DNA of 64,000 bases, taken from contig NZ_BAXZ01000013.1 of assembly GCF_000684975.1 (NCBI RefSeq), forward strand, positions 1 to 64,000, in the 5' to 3' direction. Shown in pieces: positions 53,285 to 62,599 of the stretch; the stretch's first letter is position 1, and the number at the start of each line of letters is the position of its first letter. The position numbers and the translations under genes were made by a program. This stretch comes from Paraburkholderia acidipaludis NBRC 101816 (GTDB lineage: Bacteria > Pseudomonadota > Gammaproteobacteria > Burkholderiales > Burkholderiaceae). Below the pieces are notes generated by a model. It was given only the letters and a program-made list of their open reading frames with translations. It was not told the DNA's origin and did not search any database.

Positions 53285-54244
53285 TCAGGCCCGGATGCGA
53301 TATAGCTCGGGCAGAAGCGCGAGCAGAACGCGCTTGAGCGTGAGAAGACGCAACGACACGTGGGTGGCCACGTACCACGTCGCCACGATATTCCGGATGC
53401 GCAATCCGACTCCCGCGCCCACCTGGGCACTCGTATTGTGCAGGTCGCCAAGCAGATGGCCGATGACGAACGAGCGGACGGCGTCGCGCGGCGCCGGATC
53501 GAGCGCCGCGAAGGAGAGCGCGCACATTTCGCGCACGAGCCGATACAGGCTGTCGTAATGCCGGATCGTTCTTTGCGAAGTCATGATCGAGTTGGGCCGG
53601 TACCGGCGCTTGAACAGCGCCTGGCTCAGCACGGAGACCATGATCTTCCTGTCGAGCAGCAATGCCGTGACGAAATGATTGTCTTCGAACAGCATGCCGT
53701 TGATGAACTGCAGGCTGCCGATCGCCGAACGCCGGGCCACGAGGCAACAGGCGGAGACGAAGTAACGATCCTGCCGCACCGACTCCATCACGAAAGCTTC
53801 CGACGACAGCGGAGAAGAGACCTCGGGCCGCCTCCCTCTGCCGCCCTCGCTCAGTGTCGCCGGAAGCGGCGCTTCGTCCATGAAAGGCACGGCGCCGAAG
53901 AGCACCACGTCCACCCCGTAGCGCGCGAATTCGTCATGGCAAAGACCTAGCGTCTCGGGGTCGATCACATCGTCGCTGTCCATGTAGTAGAGATAGTCGC
54001 CGCTCGCCAGTGCCGTCCCGGCATTGCGCGCGGCCGACAGTCCGCCGTTTTCCTGGCGCAGGTAGCGAAAGCGCCGGTCCTTCGCGCAAAAAGCTTCGGC
54101 TATGGCACCGCTTGCGTCGGTGGAACCGTCGTCGACCACAACGACTTCGAAATCGGTAAACGTTTGTGCCGCAACGCTGCTCAACGCGGCCTCGACATAC
54201 TTCTGCACGTTATAGACGGGCACGATGATCGAAAAAGTGGGCAT
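53285..54244 (-). CDS. Glycosyltransferase family 2
   Basis: A 319-residue GT-A fold transferase. SIIVPVYNVQKYVEAAL at the N-terminus binds the nucleotide, DDG lies at residues 38-40, and the metal site DSDD is at 89-92. It uses a nucleotide-sugar to extend a surface glycan on the cytoplasmic face. The ATG at 54244 has AAGGAA 7 nt upstream; the longer frame is unsupported. It diverges from the methyltransferase gene and converges on the GT-C gene. Confidence 0.9.
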   Translation of the reverse strand: MPTFSIIVPVYNVQKYVEAALSSVAAQTFTDFEVVVVDDGSTDASGAIAEAFCAKDRRFRYLRQENGGLSAARNAGTALASGDYLYYMDSDDVIDPETLGLCHDEFARYGVDVVLFGAVPFMDEAPLPATLSEGGRGRRPEVSSPLSSEAFVMESVRQDRYFVSACCLVARRSAIGSLQFINGMLFEDNHFVTALLLDRKIMVSVLSQALFKRRYRPNSIMTSQRTIRHYDSLYRLVREMCALSFAALDPAPRDAVRSFVIGHLLGDLHNTSAQVGAGVGLRIRNIVATWYVATHVSLRLLTLKRVLLALLPELYRIRA

Positions 54245-54453
54245 CGCACATTCCTTGCTGTATGAGGCGTGAAATCCGCCATGTCGTGCTGCAGTCTGCA
54301 TCGCCCGCGCGCCGGAGTCTGCGTTCGAACGCACAAACGGCGCCCGAGCGGCAGCGCCCGCGCTGTGTCGCCTGGCACACAGTCAGAAGCGCGCCGGACT
54401 GCTACCTTGGAGAATGTGCGAGCGCACAGGCGAAAGATAGCGAGGAAACCGTC

Positions 54454-55260
54454 ATGCACAAGCCGAGCAATCCGAAGCAGCTGGAAAGATCACGTATCGA
54501 GTCCGCGAAGTCGGCCTATTCCGAACTCTGCAGGACCTGGCTGTTGCGCAATCCCGATGGAACCTATAGCGACTACATCAAGTCCGCCATCGGCAACGAC
54601 GCGACACTCGACCGGCACATACGCTCGCTCGAGCTGTACGCGCCGTATATTTCCGGCCAGATGCGCCTGCTGGACTGGGGATGCCGTCACGCCCCCGACT
54701 CGTGCATGCTGCGCACCCTGTACCCGCAGCTGGAAATCCACGGCTGCGACGTGGCCGGCGACGACTTCCAGGAATTCCACGACTACGCGAACCTGGCCTA
54801 CCGGGCGCTCGATCACGAATATCTGCTGCCTTATCAGGACCAGTACTTCGACGTAGTGCTGAGCAGCGGAGTACTCGAGCACGTCGCCTTCGAGCAGAAA
54901 AGCATCGAGCAGATCTGGCGCGTGCTCAAGAGCGACGGCATCTTCATCGTGACCTTCCTGCCCAACCGTTCCTCGATCACGGAAAACATGTCGCGGGTGA
55001 CGCGCAACTACCACGGTCACAACCGCCTTTACCGGCTCGAAGAAGCGAAGAGCACCTTTCTGCGCTCGGGCTTCGTCATCGAAGCATGCGGCTATCACCA
55101 GGTATTTCCGACCTTTGCCAAGGGCGTAGAGGGATCGAAACTGCTCAACGTCGCGGCCAACCTGGGCGCACGAATGAACAGAACGGTCGAGCGCATTCCC
55201 TACGTCAACCGGATCTCGTCCAATCTGTATTTCGTGCTGCGCCGCGTGAGCCACATGTAG
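54454..55260 (+). CDS. SAM-dependent class I methyltransferase
   Basis: A 268-residue methyltransferase. Motif I is LLDWGCRHAPD (residues 72-82), followed by the acidic residue in IHGCDVAGDD and DVVLSSGVLEHV, as in Methyltransf_11. The N-terminal 60 residues form a helical cap. In this locus it may methylate a sugar residue or the glycan terminus; a role in quinone or small-molecule methylation cannot be excluded. GAGGA lies about 7 nt before the ATG at 54454. Confidence 0.87.
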   Translation: MHKPSNPKQLERSRIESAKSAYSELCRTWLLRNPDGTYSDYIKSAIGNDATLDRHIRSLELYAPYISGQMRLLDWGCRHAPDSCMLRTLYPQLEIHGCDVAGDDFQEFHDYANLAYRALDHEYLLPYQDQYFDVVLSSGVLEHVAFEQKSIEQIWRVLKSDGIFIVTFLPNRSSITENMSRVTRNYHGHNRLYRLEEAKSTFLRSGFVIEACGYHQVFPTFAKGVEGSKLLNVAANLGARMNRTVERIPYVNRISSNLYFVLRRVSHM

Positions 55261-55278
55261 TCGGGACTAGCGAATAAC

Positions 55279-55294
55279 GGCCGCTTGCGCGGCC
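55279..55294. terminator. Short stem-loop between convergent genes
   Basis: An inverted repeat GGCCGC / GCGGCC with a TTGC loop lies in the 58-nt gap between the methyltransferase and acyltransferase genes. The stem is short and lacks a U-tract, so this is only a candidate transcription end. Confidence 0.35.
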
Positions 55295-55318
55295 TCTCCC
55301 CGCGCCCCGCAGCGAGCG

Positions 55319-57352
55319 TCATGCTCCGCCTGCGCTCGAAAGATCCTTGATGAGCCGCTTGCCCATGTACTTCGATCCTTCGAAGGACAGGTGGTCGCGA
55401 TCGGAGTACAGGAAGGTCTGTCCCAGCCGCGCATAGCAGCGCTCGGCATCGCACAGCAGCGGGACCGGATTGAACACCTTGACCTGCGGATAGCGCGCCA
55501 GCGTCGCTTCGATCCGCGCCTGCGTGTCCGTCAACCGCCGATCGACTTTCACGCGGGAGATCGCGCAGGGCGAGCGAACGGAAAACTGCACGGGACGCCG
55601 CACGCAGGTATTGGGATCGAAATCGAGCTCGGGGGTATCGAGCACGAACACGACGGTCTTCCCGGCCGCGGTGAGTTCGCGCAAGGTCCGGTCGAGACCC
55701 GCCAGGTAGACGGACAGATTGTCCCCGCCGCCATGAGCGCCGTCCGCGGCCACGAGCTTGATGTAACCGCCCTCGTCATAGTCGAAGCCGCCCTTGATCG
55801 ACGAAATGGCGTAGCTCGACAGAATCACCGTATGGATGGCGGGCGATTTGACCACGTAGCCGAGAACTTTGTCGAACAAGGCGGAGCAGTGCTTCACATA
55901 ACCGCCCAGGTGAATGTCGACATCGTAGAACGGCGGGCAATTGCCGCTTCCCACCGCGAATAGCCGGGTATCGCCCCCCGCGAGCGCCGCGCGCAACCCC
56001 TCGTAGTAGTGGTTGGCGTGACTGTCGCCCAGCAGCGCAATTTCAGAGCGGCCGTCGTCGCGCGGCATCACGCAGAAGTCGGAGGCGGGAAACCGCTCTT
56101 TGCAGCCCGCCGTAAAGGCCCAGCCCGGTTGATTCGCGCCGAAAGCGGCGTCCGGAAAGCGGTCGGGCAAGCCGTCGTCGCGCGAGATGGCGTAGCTGGA
56201 AAGCCCGACGCCCATCATGACGCTAAACAGTGCGCTCGCCACGAGAACCGGATATTTGCGCGCAGGCCGGCTGAACCGGGCGGGCGCTTCGACGAATTTG
56301 AACGTCGCGTCCGAGAGCAGCACCGCAAGCGCGATGGCGAGCAGGGTCAGCGGCACGGACGGCGAGCCGCTGCTCAAGAGCCGCACGAAGACGAGGATGG
56401 GCCAATGCCACAGATAGAGCGGGTAGCTGATCAGGCCGCAGTACACGACCGGCCGCCGCGAGAGCAGCCCGCGATTGATCCACGCCGCCCCGCCGGCCCC
56501 CATGACGAGCGTGGCGCCGATAGCCGGCAACGCCGCGCGCCAGCCTGGAAAGACGACCTTGGGGTCGTAGAGCATCACGCTTGCCGCGATCAGCGCGAGT
56601 CCGGCACCCGCGAACAGATCGCGAAGACGCAGGCTCGCACCGCGAGGCATGCCGGGCAGCGCGCGTGCCGAGGAAAGCCACTGCACGCCCCTCGATTCCG
56701 CCCACGCCAGCAGCGAGCCGCACAGCAGTTCCCAGATGCGCGTGACGGGCAGATAGAACGCGGCCGTCGCATGCGAGGAGCTGAGCGCGATGCTGGCCGC
56801 AAACGACAGCAGCAGTGCCGCGACGATCAGCGCGACGGCCACGCGACGGCTTGCGTATTTCCACAGCACCCATAACGCCACGGGCCAGACAATGTAGTAC
56901 TGCTCCTCAACGCCGAGCGACCATAAATGCAGCAGCGGGCTCGCCGCAGCCCCTTGCGAAAAGTAGTCCGCGGTAAGGTAAAAGTAGAGATTGGCGGCAA
57001 ACAGCACGCTCGCGAGTGCATCTTTCGAAAGCTGCATCAGCTCGCCGGAAGTCATCATCAGCAGCCCCGCCGCCAGGCTCGCGAGGAGCACGATGATCAG
57101 CGCGGGATAGATACGCTTGATTCTTCGCGTGTAGAAGTCGACAAGGCTGAAGCGATCGCGCTCCAGCGTCTCGATGATATGGCGTGAAATCAGATAGCCC
57201 GAAATCGCGAAGAAAATGTCCACGCCGACGAAGCCGCCGGCCAGCCACTGCGGAAACGCGTGAAAAACGACAACCGAAGTCACCGCAACGGCGCGCAGGC
57301 CGTCGATGTCCGACCGATAACTGGTCGCGCCCTTCTCTGCTGAGCTGCTCAT
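55319..57352 (-). CDS. OafA-type acyltransferase fused to SGNH hydrolase domain
   Basis: A 677-residue two-domain protein. Residues 1-360 are acyltransferase-3 with about 10 helices (YRSDIDGLRAVAVTSVVVFHAF with the catalytic His; GVDIFFAISGYLIS; LHLWSLGVEEQYY). Residues 400-677 are a periplasmic SGNH domain with block I GDSHANHYYEGL and block V DRDHLSFEG (catalytic Asp and His). It moves an acyl group, usually acetyl, across the membrane onto a glycan such as O-antigen. It diverges from the acyltransferase gene at 57639. Confidence 0.93.
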   Translation of the reverse strand: MSSSAEKGATSYRSDIDGLRAVAVTSVVVFHAFPQWLAGGFVGVDIFFAISGYLISRHIIETLERDRFSLVDFYTRRIKRIYPALIIVLLASLAAGLLMMTSGELMQLSKDALASVLFAANLYFYLTADYFSQGAAASPLLHLWSLGVEEQYYIVWPVALWVLWKYASRRVAVALIVAALLLSFAASIALSSSHATAAFYLPVTRIWELLCGSLLAWAESRGVQWLSSARALPGMPRGASLRLRDLFAGAGLALIAASVMLYDPKVVFPGWRAALPAIGATLVMGAGGAAWINRGLLSRRPVVYCGLISYPLYLWHWPILVFVRLLSSGSPSVPLTLLAIALAVLLSDATFKFVEAPARFSRPARKYPVLVASALFSVMMGVGLSSYAISRDDGLPDRFPDAAFGANQPGWAFTAGCKERFPASDFCVMPRDDGRSEIALLGDSHANHYYEGLRAALAGGDTRLFAVGSGNCPPFYDVDIHLGGYVKHCSALFDKVLGYVVKSPAIHTVILSSYAISSIKGGFDYDEGGYIKLVAADGAHGGGDNLSVYLAGLDRTLRELTAAGKTVVFVLDTPELDFDPNTCVRRPVQFSVRSPCAISRVKVDRRLTDTQARIEATLARYPQVKVFNPVPLLCDAERCYARLGQTFLYSDRDHLSFEGSKYMGKRLIKDLSSAGGA

Positions 57353-57638
57353 AGGCTGGCCACCCGTTTGCCCTCTTCCGATTCGTGCAGAAGACCGTGT
57401 GCGGCACGATCCGATGCGCTCATGTTAGCCACGCGGCCGCCGCGCACCGTTGCCTACCTCACGCAAGTGCGCCGTTTCGGGCCCGCCATGCTTTCATCGT
57501 GGTGAGGCGCACAGTCGGGCTCTCCCCGGGTCTCGCACAATGGACGCAAGCAGCCCGCTCGCGGCCGGTGCCGGCCCGCGCCTGGCGCCGCCACCGTGCC
57601 GGACGCCGCCGGCCCATCCGTCCCTCCAGGATCTCCCC

Positions 57639-58769
57639 ATGTCCCTCCTGTCGAACGCCCTTTCACGCGATCGCAACAACTTCGACCTGGTCCGGCTGAT
57701 TGCGGCGGTAACGGTCGTCTACGCCCATTCCTTCGTCGTTCAGTTGCCCGACGGCCACGAAGACCCCGTCGCAGTCCTGCTTGGCTACGACTACACGGGC
57801 AGTCTGGGCGTGTTTGCGTTCTTTCTGCTGAGCGGTTTGCTCGTCACCGCGAGCTTTGACCGGCAGCGCTCCGCCTCGCGCTTCGTCCTCCTGCGCGCGT
57901 CGCGCATCTGGCCGGCGGTTGCGGCCGCGTCGCTGTTCGCGATCTTCTTGATGGGCCCGCTCGTGACCACGCTGCCGCTCGACAAGTACTTCTCGTCGTT
58001 TCAGACCTGGAGCAATCTCGACAGCTTTTCGACCATCGTGTTCGGCAGGCGCATGCAGTTGCCGGGCGTCTTCGACCACAACCGCCAGCCCTATGCCATC
58101 TTCGGGCCCTTGTGGACACTGCCCATCGAGGTTCGTTACTACGGCGTCGTGCTGATCACGGGCATGCTGGGCCTCCTGAAAAGCCGGCGCGCCATCTTTG
58201 GCGCCGTCCTGCTGGGCACCATTCCGTTCCTCGTCTACCCGCACTTCGAACCGCATTTCTACGTCACGCTGCGCAACCTCGCGCACAAGCCCGGCGGTTA
58301 CGGCTTCTTTCCCGAGCCGGTCTTCATGGCGGGCATGCTGCTCTACGCGTTTCGTGACCGTGTTCATATCAGCGGCTGGACCTGCGTCGCGCTCTGGTGC
58401 GCGTTTCTCGTCCTGCGCGGCACGCCCCTCGAATACGGCCTCTTCTATCTCGCGTTCGGCTATGCCGTGCTGTGGATCGGCACGGCTGCGCTGCTCCATC
58501 GCTTCGCACCGCGTAACGATTACTCGTTCGGGATCTATATCTACGGCTTTGCGCTCCAGCAGGTGATCGCGTGCTTCTGGCCGCATCTCGATCACATGAG
58601 TGCGTTCTTGCTGACCCTGCCCTTCGTCTTCGCGTGTGCCTGGGTATCGTGGCATTGCGTGGAAAAGCCCGCGCTAGACTGGACGCGGCACAGGCTCGCG
58701 CGCTCGCCGGCGCGGTCGCGAGGCACGACGAGACCTTCCGATACGGTGGCCGAAGTCGCTCCCCGGTGA
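57639..58769 (+). CDS. Acyltransferase-3 family membrane protein
   Basis: A 376-residue integral membrane acyltransferase. It has NNFDLVRLIAAVTVVYAHSFV with the catalytic His, GSLGVFAFFLLSGLLV, and later GPLWTLPIEVRYY. It lacks the SGNH domain of its neighbour and is the third acyltransferase-3 of the locus. It probably decorates a glycan or glycolipid. The ATG at 57639 has AGGA 8 nt upstream; the longer frame is Pro/Arg-rich and unlikely. The divergent gap 57353-57638 shows no other gene. Confidence 0.88.
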   Translation: MSLLSNALSRDRNNFDLVRLIAAVTVVYAHSFVVQLPDGHEDPVAVLLGYDYTGSLGVFAFFLLSGLLVTASFDRQRSASRFVLLRASRIWPAVAAASLFAIFLMGPLVTTLPLDKYFSSFQTWSNLDSFSTIVFGRRMQLPGVFDHNRQPYAIFGPLWTLPIEVRYYGVVLITGMLGLLKSRRAIFGAVLLGTIPFLVYPHFEPHFYVTLRNLAHKPGGYGFFPEPVFMAGMLLYAFRDRVHISGWTCVALWCAFLVLRGTPLEYGLFYLAFGYAVLWIGTAALLHRFAPRNDYSFGIYIYGFALQQVIACFWPHLDHMSAFLLTLPFVFACAWVSWHCVEKPALDWTRHRLARSPARSRGTTRPSDTVAEVAPR

Positions 58770-58824
58770 GCGCCGGGACCGGACCGCGCAAGCAAGGCGC
58801 CGCAACTTCCCGCTCGCGTTCCCG

Positions 58825-60354
58825 TCATCTGTCCAACGCGCCCTGCATGGCCCGACGCCTGGCGAGCGGTGCCGGCAAGAGCATGCGCCTCGGCCGGGTG
58901 CCCGCGGGCCCGTTGTCGGCCGGCGGCGCGGGCTGCCACACCGGGCGGACCCGGGCGCGAAGCGGTACGCACAGGCTTGCGCCGGCCGCCGCCATCAGAT
59001 AAAAGCACGCGCCAAGATCGAAGATCGCCGAATTCACGGAAGCGACGATCAACGCCGCGAAAACACCGTGCCGCGCCGCGTAGGCCACCGCCCGATCCGC
59101 GAACGCGTGGTGCCGCTGAATGGGCGACAGGGTGGCCTTCACGAGAAAAATCGAATAGCAGAGGGTTCCGACCACGCCCAGGCTCGCCACGACGACCATG
59201 ACGAAACTGGACACGCGTATGCTCCCGATACCCACGCCGATTCCGTAGGTGTCCATAAAGTTCTGCATGGCCTGGGAATTGAATCCCGCGCGCTCCACGC
59301 CGGACTGGCTGTCCGCCTTGCTGAGAATGGTGGCGTCCACGAAATCGCTCAGCGCACTGACCACCGTCGGCATGAAGAGCACCATGTAAAGCGCCGCCAG
59401 GATACCCGCGCAGATCAGGATGACCCACATGCGCAGCTTGCGCGCGTCGGCAATCCGGGCAATCCGCCCGGGACGGCTCAAGAGCAGGACGATCAGGTAA
59501 CCGCCCAGCCCAACGTAGGCGCTGCCCGAAGTCGAGAGCAGCAGCAGAAGCCCGCTGGCCGCAGCCAGCGTACCCGCGGTCTTCGGACGATAGTTCAGCA
59601 GCCAGAGATTCAGGCAGAAAGCGAAGAGCTGGAGCGTGAAGTAAGAGAACGACGAGGTTTCGCTGAAGGTGCCGCTGATCCGCACGAGCCCCCCCAGCTC
59701 CGATCCCGTCAAATCGGCGAATTGCGCGGTCTTCACGACCGAGAGCACGTCCACCCCCGCGGCATGCGAGGCCACGTCGATCACGCCGGCCATCACATCG
59801 AGCGCGGTGAGCAACAGCAACGCGTTAGCCAGCGCGCGATAGGCGCCCCGGCAACGCAGAAATACGCACATGCAGCAGTAGACGACGAGATCGCCGACGC
59901 AATAGATCGTCTGCGTGACGTTGCCCGAAACCGGCCCTAGCGGTTGCAGCAGTTCCGCCTGATTGGGGTCGACGGCGTTGCGATCGATCGTGAAGACGAG
60001 CGTGGAGCCCTGCAGCACGCGCGGCAGCGCGATCGCACCCACGACGGCCCATGCGCAGGTGCAGAACAACCAGAAGCCCGGCTTGCCGATGCCGATCGCG
60101 CCGGTGAGGGCCGCCCCGCCGCCCAGATTGAATGCACGCAGCGCAAAGAACGCGAGAAAAAGATTGGCAGGCAAAATGGCGATGCCGCCCGGCAGCGTGA
60201 GCGCGGAAGCGCACGCGAACAGCGAAAAGACCGCCATGCCGCATACGGCCCAACGATACGACGCGTTGAGCACGAGCAGCCCGGCCACGAACACGAAAAT
60301 CCCGAATACCGACAGTCCCACTTGCGTCCCCCGGCTGGCTCGCCACACCCTCAC
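58825..60354 (-). CDS. Polytopic membrane protein, O-antigen polymerase/ligase-like
   Basis: A protein of about 509 residues with about 11-12 helices and a large loop (residues about 130-260). This is the topology of Wzy polymerases and WaaL ligases, but I see no single diagnostic motif, so the call rests on topology and neighbours. The GTG at 60354 overlaps the stop of the upstream GT2 gene (GTGA), implying coupling; the longer frame upstream is Arg-rich and unlikely. It lies among glycosyltransferases, as wzy genes do, and would polymerise repeat units in the periplasm. Confidence 0.7.
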   Translation of the reverse strand: MRVWRASRGTQVGLSVFGIFVFVAGLLVLNASYRWAVCGMAVFSLFACASALTLPGGIAILPANLFLAFFALRAFNLGGGAALTGAIGIGKPGFWLFCTCAWAVVGAIALPRVLQGSTLVFTIDRNAVDPNQAELLQPLGPVSGNVTQTIYCVGDLVVYCCMCVFLRCRGAYRALANALLLLTALDVMAGVIDVASHAAGVDVLSVVKTAQFADLTGSELGGLVRISGTFSETSSFSYFTLQLFAFCLNLWLLNYRPKTAGTLAAASGLLLLLSTSGSAYVGLGGYLIVLLLSRPGRIARIADARKLRMWVILICAGILAALYMVLFMPTVVSALSDFVDATILSKADSQSGVERAGFNSQAMQNFMDTYGIGVGIGSIRVSSFVMVVVASLGVVGTLCYSIFLVKATLSPIQRHHAFADRAVAYAARHGVFAALIVASVNSAIFDLGACFYLMAAAGASLCVPLRARVRPVWQPAPPADNGPAGTRPRRMLLPAPLARRRAMQGALDR

Positions 60355-61271
60355 AATTCGAGAATGCGCCGCGGATGGCTGATGCCTCTCAGGATGTCCG
60401 CGAATGCGAGCAGATTGCCTTTCAGCCGGCCGCGGTAATCGAAGAGCCCGTTGCCGCGCAAGCTGTGATAGAGATTCGACAGCACATGGCGCGAGACGAA
60501 TTTGCAGGCCTGCTTGCGCTTCATCGTGCGTTTGCGGGCAAGGTACAGCGGATTGGCAATCTGCGAGTACCCGAAGCGCACACCCGAAGTACGGCCCTTG
60601 CTCGCCCCCAGATGCACGCCGAGACAGGACGGCTCGTAGACGACGATCCCGAACGCCCGCGCGCACGAGGTAAAGTCATAATCTTCCTGCCAGCCGTATA
60701 GCGGCAGGGCCTCGTCGAAGCGACAACGGCGGATCACCTGGTCGACGAACGCCATGTTGCATCCATACGCGCAGCCCGCTTCGCGGCGATCGGGTCCCGA
60801 GGCCCAATGCTCCTCGCGCGGCGCCTCGCCGGACAGGTAGCGCAGCGCCTCCGTCTCGCTCACGCCGCCGCGTTTCACGCCGTCGGCGAGCACCTGGCCC
60901 GTCATGCCGATCACGTTCGGGTGCGTCTCGAACAGCGCTTCGCACTGGCGCAGCCACCCGCTGTGCGGCCGGAAATCGTCGTCGAAGAAGCTCGCGAACC
61001 AGCGCTCGCCCGAGGCCTCGTCGGGGGCGTCCTTGAGCAGCGCCTCGATGGCCACGTTGCGCTGCACCGTGGAGCCGGGCGTCGCCGCAATCATCAGCTC
61101 GACGCGCGCAACGGCGAGAAGCGGATGGCCCGCGACATCCGGCAGATCGCTGCCGGAAGCGCCCACGAGATAAACGACGTCGGGCCGCGCCTCCTGGTCG
61201 AAAAGAAAGTCGAGCAGCACGCGCACTTCCGTGGGCCGCCCCTTGGTCGCCGTAATGACGTACTTCTTCAT
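60351..61271 (-). CDS. Glycosyltransferase family 2
   Basis: A 306-residue GT-A transferase. VITATKGRPTEVRVLLDFL at the N-terminus is followed by STVQRNVAI and the metal motif FFDDDFRPHSGWL, and GWQEDYDF supplies the catalytic-loop ED. It adds one sugar to a lipid-linked intermediate. The ATG at 61271 follows a G-rich site; the frame continues upstream without support. Its end overlaps the Wzy-like gene by 4 nt, and the GT4 gene precedes it on the same strand. Confidence 0.9.
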   Translation of the reverse strand: MKKYVITATKGRPTEVRVLLDFLFDQEARPDVVYLVGASGSDLPDVAGHPLLAVARVELMIAATPGSTVQRNVAIEALLKDAPDEASGERWFASFFDDDFRPHSGWLRQCEALFETHPNVIGMTGQVLADGVKRGGVSETEALRYLSGEAPREEHWASGPDRREAGCAYGCNMAFVDQVIRRCRFDEALPLYGWQEDYDFTSCARAFGIVVYEPSCLGVHLGASKGRTSGVRFGYSQIANPLYLARKRTMKRKQACKFVSRHVLSNLYHSLRGNGLFDYRGRLKGNLLAFADILRGISHPRRILEL

Positions 61272-61345
61272 GTATCCCCCGAATGACATGAATCCTGTCG
61301 TGCTTGGACCACACGTGGACCGCACGTGGGCCGCGCGTGAACCAT

Positions 61346-62599
61346 TCACGCGGAACGCCAGCGCGCGACCGGCGACGGCATGTCGGCATCGTCGTACCTT
61401 GCCGCCACGGCCCGCTCCACAATGCCGAGAAACTCGCGCCGAAAGCGCTCGGGCGCGAAACGTTGCGCGTTGCGCCGGCAGACCTCCGGCCGGAACGGCT
61501 CGTGGACCTCGAACCGGTCGAGTGCGTCGACGATCGACGCCACGCTTTGCTCATGGAAGAAGAGCCCCGTGGCCCAGTCCGGATCGGACGAATCGTGCAC
61601 GGTCTCGCGTGCGCCGCCACGCCCATAACTGATCACCGGCGTACCGCAGGCCTGCGCCTCCACGAGCGAAATGCCGAAGTCCTCTTCGCCCGCGAATACG
61701 AATGCGCGCGCGCGCTGCATGTGATCGATCAGCACGTTGTCCGGCTGATAGCCGAGCAGCGTCACGTTCGGCGCAGCGAGCGCCTTGGCCCGCGCGAAAT
61801 CCGGCCCGTCGCCGATCACGATCAGCCGGCGCCGCGGCATGGCGGCAAATGCCTCGACAATCAGCGGAATGCGCTTGTACGGCACCATGCGCGAAGCCAC
61901 GAGATAGAAGTCCTCGTGAGCCGAGCCGGGCTCGAAGCGCGCCACATCCACGGGCGGATAGACCACGCTGGCGTCGCACCCATATACCTTGCGAATGCGC
62001 CGCCCGATGAATTCCGAATTGGCGACGAACGCATCCACGCCGTGCGCCGTGCGATGGTCCCAGATCCGCATGTAGTGCAGCAGGCTGCGCGCGAGCCAGC
62101 TCTTCACGCCGCGCCGTATGCCAGCTTCCTCGAGATATTGATGCTGCAGGTCCCACGCATAGCGGATCGGCGAATGCACGTAGCTCACGTGCACCTGGTT
62201 GGGGCCGGTCAATACGCCCTTGGCCACGGCGTGACTCGAAGAGATCACGAGATCGTAGCCCGAGAGATCGAACTGCTCGACGGCAAGCGGCATCAGCGGC
62301 AGGTACGAACGGAACGACGACCTGGCGCGCGGCAGGTGCTGGATGAACGAGGTCGTCGCGTGCTTGCCGCCCAACGCGCCGCGATACTGTTCCGGAAAGA
62401 AGTCGACGATGCTGAAAAGATCGGCGTCGGGCCACATCCGGATGATCTGCTCGAGCACTTTCTCGGAACCGGCATAGGACACGAGCCACTCGTGAACGAT
62501 CGCCACCCGGCCGAAGCGCCGGGGATCGCCTGCGCAAACACCGCCCTGCGCAACGGATGCAACAGGTGCAGCGGGCGCGACCTGCGCTACATGAGCCAT
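61346..62599 (-). CDS. Glycosyltransferase family 4
   Basis: A 417-residue GT-B transferase. An N-terminal acceptor domain (VAIVHEWLVSYAGSEKVLE; YVHSPIRYAWDLQHQYL) is joined to the donor domain (VASRMVPYKRIPLIVEAF; GEEDFGISLVEAQACGTPVI with the EX7E pair). The first 28 residues are an Ala/Val-rich extension. It probably transfers mannose or a related sugar. The ATG at 62599 has GGAGGAG upstream and overlaps the end of the next GT4 gene by 13 nt. Confidence 0.92.
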   Translation of the reverse strand: MAHVAQVAPAAPVASVAQGGVCAGDPRRFGRVAIVHEWLVSYAGSEKVLEQIIRMWPDADLFSIVDFFPEQYRGALGGKHATTSFIQHLPRARSSFRSYLPLMPLAVEQFDLSGYDLVISSSHAVAKGVLTGPNQVHVSYVHSPIRYAWDLQHQYLEEAGIRRGVKSWLARSLLHYMRIWDHRTAHGVDAFVANSEFIGRRIRKVYGCDASVVYPPVDVARFEPGSAHEDFYLVASRMVPYKRIPLIVEAFAAMPRRRLIVIGDGPDFARAKALAAPNVTLLGYQPDNVLIDHMQRARAFVFAGEEDFGISLVEAQACGTPVISYGRGGARETVHDSSDPDWATGLFFHEQSVASIVDALDRFEVHEPFRPEVCRRNAQRFAPERFRREFLGIVERAVAARYDDADMPSPVARWRSA